Shown here: positions 59,206-64,000 of the stretch, piece after piece | Layout of the letters: the number at the start of each line of letters is the position of its first letter | Position numbering within the stretch: position 1 is the stretch's first letter | Assembly: GCA_034770075.1 (NCBI GenBank) | Contig: CM068386.1 | Location: 45,855,990-45,919,989 of the forward strand | Length of the DNA: 64,000 nucleotides | DNA from: Aralia elata | Lineage: Eukaryota > Streptophyta > Magnoliopsida > Apiales > Araliaceae | Reading direction: 5' to 3' | Translations under genes and position numbers: made by a program | Notes under the pieces: model-generated | Seen by the model: only the letters and a program-made list of their open reading frames with translations | Database searches by the model: none | Told to the model about the DNA's origin: nothing

Positions 59206-59616
59206 TTTGTATTACTGACCTTGTTCTGACTCTAGCGTTTAAATCTCCAATAATTAAATTTTGGGTGTGTTCTCTTGCCCATCTGCTGCCTGAGGGAACA
59301 TCTGTCCTTGTACCTTGTTGTCTAAGGTCTTTTAAATTTGGTTCTGGTTCTGCATCTTCATAGTTCGTAGAGTTCCCATATCTAGAACTACGATCTCTTG
59401 ATCAAGCATTACGATCGTAGGGTCTAGCTCTACGACTCCAGCTTCTGCGATCGTAAGATTCACTTGTTCAGCTATCTGAGGTTCCAACTCTTCAATTTCT
59501 TCTAGTTGAGATGCCTTGCCTGGTTTGCCTTGATCATTCTCATAAAAAGTGACATGAATGGAGACTTCAACTGTCAAGGTGTTCTTATTGAACACTATAC
59601 AGGCTTTACTTTCCAT
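59206..59616 (-). pseudogene. SIRE-B integrase-RT linker, frameshifted
   Basis: Frame 59616-59332 contains the integrase C-terminus (SIHVTFYENDQGKPGKASQ) and a repetitive acidic tail (IVMLDQEIVVLDMGTL), which overlaps a run of TACGATC-type words at about 59364-59456. Homology to the usual linker (RTRSVIQNE just before the RT) continues in another frame at 59206-59330, so two small frameshifts are implied. Confidence 0.65.
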
Positions 59617-59976
59617 AGAGTATCCAAGAAAAATACCTTCATCTGATTTTGGCTGAAACTTAGTTAGATATCTTTTACCATTATTTAGTATATAGCACGT
59701 ACAGCCAAAAGCACGAAAATAGCTTATTTTCGGCTTCCTTCCTTTTCATAACTCGTAGGGTGTCTTCTTGAGCGTAGAGTGAATCAAGGACTTATTCTGA
59801 GTATAATATGCAGTATTAACTGCTTCTGCCCAAAAGTATTCCGGAAGATGTGCTGCAACAAGAAGTGTTCTTCCTACTGCTATCAATGTCCTGTTCTTTC
59901 TTTTAGTCACTCCATTTTGTTGTGGTGTTCTTGGGGCTGAGAAGTGAAAGTAGTATGCACACAAGCCAATCATATT
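59617..59976 (-). pseudogene. pol: SIRE-B integrase C-terminal part, truncated
   Basis: Contains FSAPRTPQQNGVTKRKNRTLIAVGRTLL and WAEAVNTAYYTQNK, then a TGA at 59748-59746 and in-frame continuation to the linker frame. The catalytic D-D part is missing, cut by the copia element entering at about 59977. Homology is clear up to about 59950. Confidence 0.8.
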
Positions 59977-61751
59977 TGATATGATGTAGCATATACTTTG
60001 TAATCTTATTCATTTATTAATAAATGAATTGATTTTCTTAAAAGGCATTTTATATTATCTACATAGTGCTGTTATATTAAATGTGATAAACCCATAGTTT
60101 TGAGCAATGCTTTTAGAATTATGATGGTGATCATGCTAATGAGATCTAAATTCAAGATAGCTCACAAACTAAAATTGTTCCTAATCGTTGGATTACTAAA
60201 TTGGGGATTAGTGAATCCGGAGAGATTAGTACATACGTTGCTTGCTCTTAGGAAGAGGATGATTGATCTCATAATCATTTGTGTGGAGACACTAAAGCAA
60301 GTATGTAGGTGCTTGTTAGAGAATAAGTTCAGTGAACGTGACTCGCTAAGGAATACCTAATGGAGTTTTACTCGCCTGTCAATAGGAATTCCTCTAGTGA
60401 TAGTAGTACAAGTGATCCTTGGACTTGAGATCATCATAGTATCTTGTGTATGATGAGTTATACTTTGACATGTCCCTTAAGACCTTGTGGGTATATCAAA
60501 GGGTATGATTGGGTATAATTAGTTGTACATGGAGATAGGTGAATGATCAACAAAGAATCTACCTCGTCTAGTAAAAGATGTGAATGTCCTATGTGATTCG
60601 ATAAATGATAACTCAGTAGTCCTTGGCCAAGGCAGAATGAGATTAGAAAGGAGTTTCTAATTTGCATTATTTAGAGTTATGCATTTGGGAATCGAAATAC
60701 ATATAATTAAATAAAATAAGACTTGACAGTAAATCCATGTCTTATATTAATTGGGACATTGTATGGTAGAAGGATTGAATTGTACGGTAACTATCTACTC
60801 AAAGGTTCTTTTGTGATTAATGTTGAAATCTATATTATCTGGAAAGTCGTTGATCGCTAAGGGGGCTTACCCTTATTGTAGAATAAATGTTATTTATTTA
60901 AATAGTTTAATTTATTTATTTAAATAAGATTAGAATTGTTCTAATTGATTTATTCACAAACCGGTTTAATATGGAGAACCTAAAGGGTCACACCGCAAAA
61001 GAAAAATATTTATTTAAGAAGTAAATGGCATAATGGTAATAATAAGTTAAGTGTATTTAATTTAATCTATGGAGATAGAATAAATTAAATAGCTTAATAT
61101 TTATTATTTAATATTTTGGAAATATTAAATATAAATTAATAAGAGGAGTCTTATTATTATTATTACTATTACTATTATTTAATTCCTAATAGGGATTGGG
61201 AATTAATTAATAGAAGTACTCTCCCATGAATTCCTAATTAGATTAGGAGCATTATTAATTAAAGAAGTTTAATTATAATACAAACCCTAATCCTAAATTG
61301 TTTAGGGAAGGGTTATTCCTACATCTATAAATAAGAGGGGTCTTATCATAGATTAGGGTTACACACTCTTGCATTAGATTGTGGAGAGCAATTTTTATAG
61401 AGATAGAAACTAGGGTTTTGCCAAATACCCAACTTCTTGAATACTTGTTCTTCCTTGGTGGATCACCTCTAGAGGCCAAACACTTGGGTGGCTAACGTTG
61501 ATCAAAGGAAGGAATCACACCGTAGCATTCGAGGAGAACACGAAGGACTAGGAGTTGAACTTGTACCCGAGGAAGCTTTGTTCTACGAGGGTATAATTCT
61601 TATTCTCTTTCTCTTTCGTTTATATCGTTAATTGAGCACATAGATTGATCTTGGTGATGGTTTGTATAAAATTTTTAAAATCTGATTTTATCGCGCTTCC
61701 ACACTATTTATGTAATTTGATTACATGTTCGCGCTATATACAAACCTAACA
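59977..61751 (+). repeat. copia-C 5' LTR (~1.77 kb)
   Basis: Right end ACAAACCTAACA is directly before the primer site. AT-rich and non-coding; TATA box CTATAAATAA at 61325-61334. The left end is uncertain by about 10 bp. The 86- and 68-codon frames inside show no domain. Confidence 0.65.
61325..61334 (+). promoter_or_regulatory. copia-C LTR TATA box
   Basis: CTATAAATAA about 420 bp before the LTR end. Confidence 0.65.
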
Positions 61752-61752
61752 G

Positions 61753-61765
61753 TGGTATCAGAGCC
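61753..61765 (+). promoter_or_regulatory. Primer binding site, tRNA-Met type (copia-C)
   Basis: TGGTATCAGAGCC, the canonical copia complement of initiator tRNA-Met, one base after the LTR end CTAACA. Confidence 0.9.
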
Positions 61766-61868
61766 TAATCTTGTGCTAATTATCGATTTTGATGATTCCA
61801 TGTATGCTTGATATGCGATTGGATCGAAATTTTTGGGCAGAATAAAATTTTTTCTGAATCAGCGACAC

Positions 61869-61990
61869 GGCGCAGCTGCGCCGTCTCTAGTTCATTCTGG
61901 AGCGCAGCTGCGCCGAAACCCAGAATCGGTTTTTTCTGGGGAGCAACGCAGCTGCGCCGTTGCCCAGTTCATTCTGGGCGCAGCTGCGCC
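61869..61990 (+). repeat. Two pairs of GCGCAGCTGCGC palindromes, 32-bp spacing
   Basis: Copies at 61870, 61902, 61946 (ACGCAGCTGCGC) and 61978. Starts are 32 bp apart in each pair and pairs 76 bp apart. First and last extend to GGCGCAGCTGCGCC (14-bp palindromes). They lie about 105 bp after the primer site, in transcribed, non-coding leader. The array is flanked by TTTTTTCTGAATC (left) and CAGAATCTGAAAAAT (right), an inverted repeat. Confidence 0.95.
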
Positions 61991-63431
61991 GGTAAGCAGA
62001 ATCTGAAAAATATTATTTTTTCTTCAATTAAAATAAATGGTTTATTTAATTGATATAAGTTTAAAATAACGAGTTTATTTTATCTGGAATAGGATTTCAG
62101 ATTGCTAAAATTAAAGGAGTTTAATTTGGATTTGGTTTTTGATTAAAATAAAAGAGTTTATTTTGTTTTAAAACTAAATATTAGCAAAACTTTTGCCCAT
62201 TAATTGATATCGATGCATATATGGAATGGATTAATTATTCATGGGATGAATGTTATTTATTGATACATATAGAGATATGTATGATAATAAATAGGGATTG
62301 ATTATGGACTGTTGACCAATGTGTGATTGGATTTATTTTAGTGGATGCTTGAATGTATGGGTTTTTATAAATGGGGTCTGCGTACCTCGTCTCCTCTAAT
62401 TTTTCTTAATGTAAATTCTATCTCCCTCCTATGTACTTCCCCTTGACTGCTGATCAAGGTTTCTATTTGTTGTAAATAGTTTATGTAATAGGACTAGTTA
62501 GAATTAATTTTTGAAGAATTGGAGACAAAGGAGCAAGGAGCGCTTGAAGACCCGTTTGTATTGGAGCCCGGGTTTAAATGTAATAGTTATATTTAAATTT
62601 ATTCTTGCGCCCTAGGTTTGACCTTTTGGTTCACTTGGTGGCTCTAGTGAACCAAACTAGAATAAAAGTCCATAATCAATCCGGGTAGAATATAGTATTC
62701 TATATGTGCATGATTATTATATATATATTATATATTATCCAACATGTTTCGCATGTAAAATATTATGACGCGTATTTTATATATATATGTGCATGCGCGC
62801 TAAACAAGATGAGACTAATAATAATAAACCCCTCAAAGGAATTATATTAAGTCCTAAGCGTTCAAAGATATTTTGAATATCGAACGTCGCCTTCTAGCAT
62901 GGTAACGCAATAGAGTATTAAATATTTAATATGAGTTTGTTGTGTCACCACAAGGCAAGTATTAAAATATTTAAGATGTTGCATTATCACATTTGATGCT
63001 TATACATAGACTGAACGATGTTGTTTTGTTGTGTCACCACAAGGACAGTGTTTTTCTTTCGAATATATGGAAGTGCTAGGTTGGACTTAACTTGGATAAT
63101 TTTGATTCGGATGTGTCACCACTTGATCAAAATAATCTAAGAGGCAAAATACAAGGAGTTACATAGTGATGTAATTGACAGTAGTTGTCTACCTATTTAT
63201 TTATATATCGTTTGTTGTGTCACCACAAGGCTATATACATTTGAAATGGGATCCTTATTCTCACTAGCAAACCTTTAATTAGATTTGCCCGAACTAATAT
63301 ATATTGAGGGTAATATAGTTTGATGAAAATAGTGGGAGATACCAATTTAAAATAAAGACCTAATTTATTTTGGTAATTAATTAAATGAATGTATGCTAAA
63401 ATGTTGTCTATTTCACATGCAGAATTTAAAA
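61991..63431 (+). other. copia-C gag leader with repeated hairpin
   Basis: Long non-coding leader. TTGTGTCACCACAA at 62940-62953, 63029-63042 and 63215-63228, with a degenerate copy at 63112-63125. Each is a 5-bp stem TTGTG/CACAA with a 4-nt TCAC loop and shares flanks TTGT and GG. Spacing is 83-103 bp. The last ends about 200 bp before gag. Confidence 0.75.
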
Positions 63432-64000
63432 ATGTCAAACTCACTATCACTGCGTAGCATACTTGATGCTAACAAACTGACCGGACCGAATTACACGGAC
63501 TGGTTAAGGAATCTGAGAATTGTTCTCACTGCTGAAAAGATTTCTTATGTCCTAAATTCGCCAGTCCCTGCAAGTGTTGCAGAAACAGCCTCTGAGGAAG
63601 AGATTGCTACTTTTAGAAAGTGGCAAGATGATGCAATCCTGGCTCAATGCATCATGCTCGCATCCATGAGTAACGAGCTTCAGCGTCAGCATGAAACTAT
63701 GGATGCTCCTACTATATTGCTGCACCTCAAAGAGTTGTATGGTGAGCAAAGTAGGACTGCAAGATATCAGATATCTAAGGAGCTCTTCCGATCTCGTATG
63801 ACCGAGGGCACTGCTGTTGAGACTCATGTCCTTAAGATAATCAATCTGATTGAACAACTTGGACAACTTGGGTTCGTGATGGATGGGGAGTTAAGTCAAG
63901 ATTTGATCTTGCAGTCACTCCCGGACACCTTCTCACAATTTGTTGTGAATTTTCACATGAATAAGTTGGACGTCAGCTTGCCTGAGTTACTTAACATGCT
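63432..64000 (+). CDS. gag: copia-C gag, N-terminal part, cut by window end
   Basis: ATG 63432 opens a frame with no stop to 64000 (189 codons). MSNSLSLRSILDANKLTGPN at the start and NLRIVLTAEKISYVL near residue 30 match the copia gag N-terminal motif; the UBN2-type core includes LHLKELYGEQSRTARYQISKELF and IEQLGQLGFVMDGELSQDLILQSLPDTFSQFVVNFHM. Zinc knuckles would lie off-window. This and the ORF at 1-1305 are the only retroelement frames here without internal stops. Confidence 0.92.
   Translation, partial: MSNSLSLRSILDANKLTGPNYTDWLRNLRIVLTAEKISYVLNSPVPASVAETASEEEIATFRKWQDDAILAQCIMLASMSNELQRQHETMDAPTILLHLKELYGEQSRTARYQISKELFRSRMTEGTAVETHVLKIINLIEQLGQLGFVMDGELSQDLILQSLPDTFSQFVVNFHMNKLDVSLPELLNM

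Larger units (their letters stand above)
40128..59976 (-). mobile_element. SIRE-type Ty1/copia element, split by Athila-2 (SIRE-B)
   Basis: In minus orientation: integrase end (59976-59332), linker, RT (59205-58622), [Athila-2 insertion 46932-58621], RT end and RNase H (46931-46038), third ORF (45509 to about 41815), polypurine tract, 3' LTR (41624-40128). The 5-bp TGCTT at 46927-46931 and 58622-58626 is the Athila target duplication, and removing the insertion restores contiguous RT homology. The 5' part (gag, protease, most of integrase) is cut off by the copia element at about 59977. Confidence 0.88.
59977..64000 (+). mobile_element. Ty1/copia element, 5' portion (copia-C)
   Basis: LTR (about 59977-61751), tRNA-Met primer site (61753-61765), 1.67-kb leader, then gag from 63432 running off the window. 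Lineage uncertain: gag (LRSILDANKLTGPNYTDWLRNLRIVL) is of the UBN2 type seen in several non-SIRE copia lineages (TAR/Tork/Angela candidates). The left end is approximate: TGATATGATG at 59977, TGATG at 59982 or TGTAG at 59985 could each be the start. Confidence 0.8.

Noticed and set aside
59364..59456. A 32-bp palindrome pair in SIRE-B
   Set aside because: The TACGATCGTA-type copies have centres about 21 and 36 bp apart, so the rule of the other three elements is not met.
61808..62053. 81-codon frame across copia-C palindromes
   Set aside because: It is a translation of the palindrome repeat in non-coding leader; no start or domain support.
1..64000. DNA transposons, Helitrons, rRNA, organelle insertions or pararetroviral sequence
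   Set aside because: No terminal inverted repeats with transposase, no rRNA or plastid sequence, and no pararetrovirus-type gene order were recognised. Short degraded pieces could be missed.

Overview
The window is nuclear DNA of a flowering plant, most likely a eudicot with a large, repeat-rich genome. This rests on the element lineages seen (Athila and Tekay Ty3 elements, SIRE-type and another Ty1/copia element), plant tRNA-Asp and tRNA-Met primer sites, and AT-rich LTR text. The species cannot be fixed from the sequence. I find no host gene: nearly everything is nested, decaying LTR retrotransposon sequence.

Layout. 1-4063: 3' end of an Athila-type Ty3 element (+), with its extra third ORF and a 1.4-kb LTR. 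4064-8981: a non-coding, LARD-like chromovirus relative (-), with a short internal piece, a tRNA-Met primer site and a 3.85-kb LTR. 9091-about 16525: a SIRE-type Ty1/copia element (+), 5' truncated, with gag, pol and a third ORF all broken by stops. About 16526-21597: a graveyard of LTR fragments, including two SIRE LTRs in inverted orientation. 21813-37346: a Tekay-type chromovirus (-) with 4.7-kb LTRs, a coiled-coil ORF upstream of gag, gag-pol with a chromodomain, and a right LTR fused to a LARD-like LTR. 37347-40127: second LARD-like fragment. 40128-about 59976: a second SIRE-type element (-), split inside reverse transcriptase by a complete Athila element (46932-58621; two 1400-bp LTRs, exact 5-bp target duplication TGCTT). 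About 59977-64000: 5' end of another Ty1/copia element (+): LTR, primer site, long leader, start of gag.

The elements resemble autonomous retrotransposons (gag shell, protease, reverse transcriptase/RNase H, integrase) but almost every frame carries nonsense codons, most explicable as C-to-T or G-to-A transitions. Intact reading frames are the truncated Athila third ORF at 1-1305 and the partial copia gag at the right edge.

Main discovery candidate: three different elements from two superfamilies (Athila-1, Athila-2 and the right-hand Ty1/copia element) carry pairs of GC-rich palindromes whose starts are exactly 32 bp apart. I count 14 pairs with no exception. The palindrome itself differs by element (CGCTGCAGCG, GCGCGGCCGCGC, GCGCAGCTGCGC) while the spacing stays fixed. 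The pairs sit in LTR U3 regions, in a gag linker, between pol and the third ORF, and in a gag leader. One spacer is also similar between the Athila and copia elements on opposite strands. Thirty-two bp is about three helical turns, and each pair could also fold into a 12-bp stem with a 20-nt loop, so a shared protein-binding or RNA-folding cassette is possible. This is inference.
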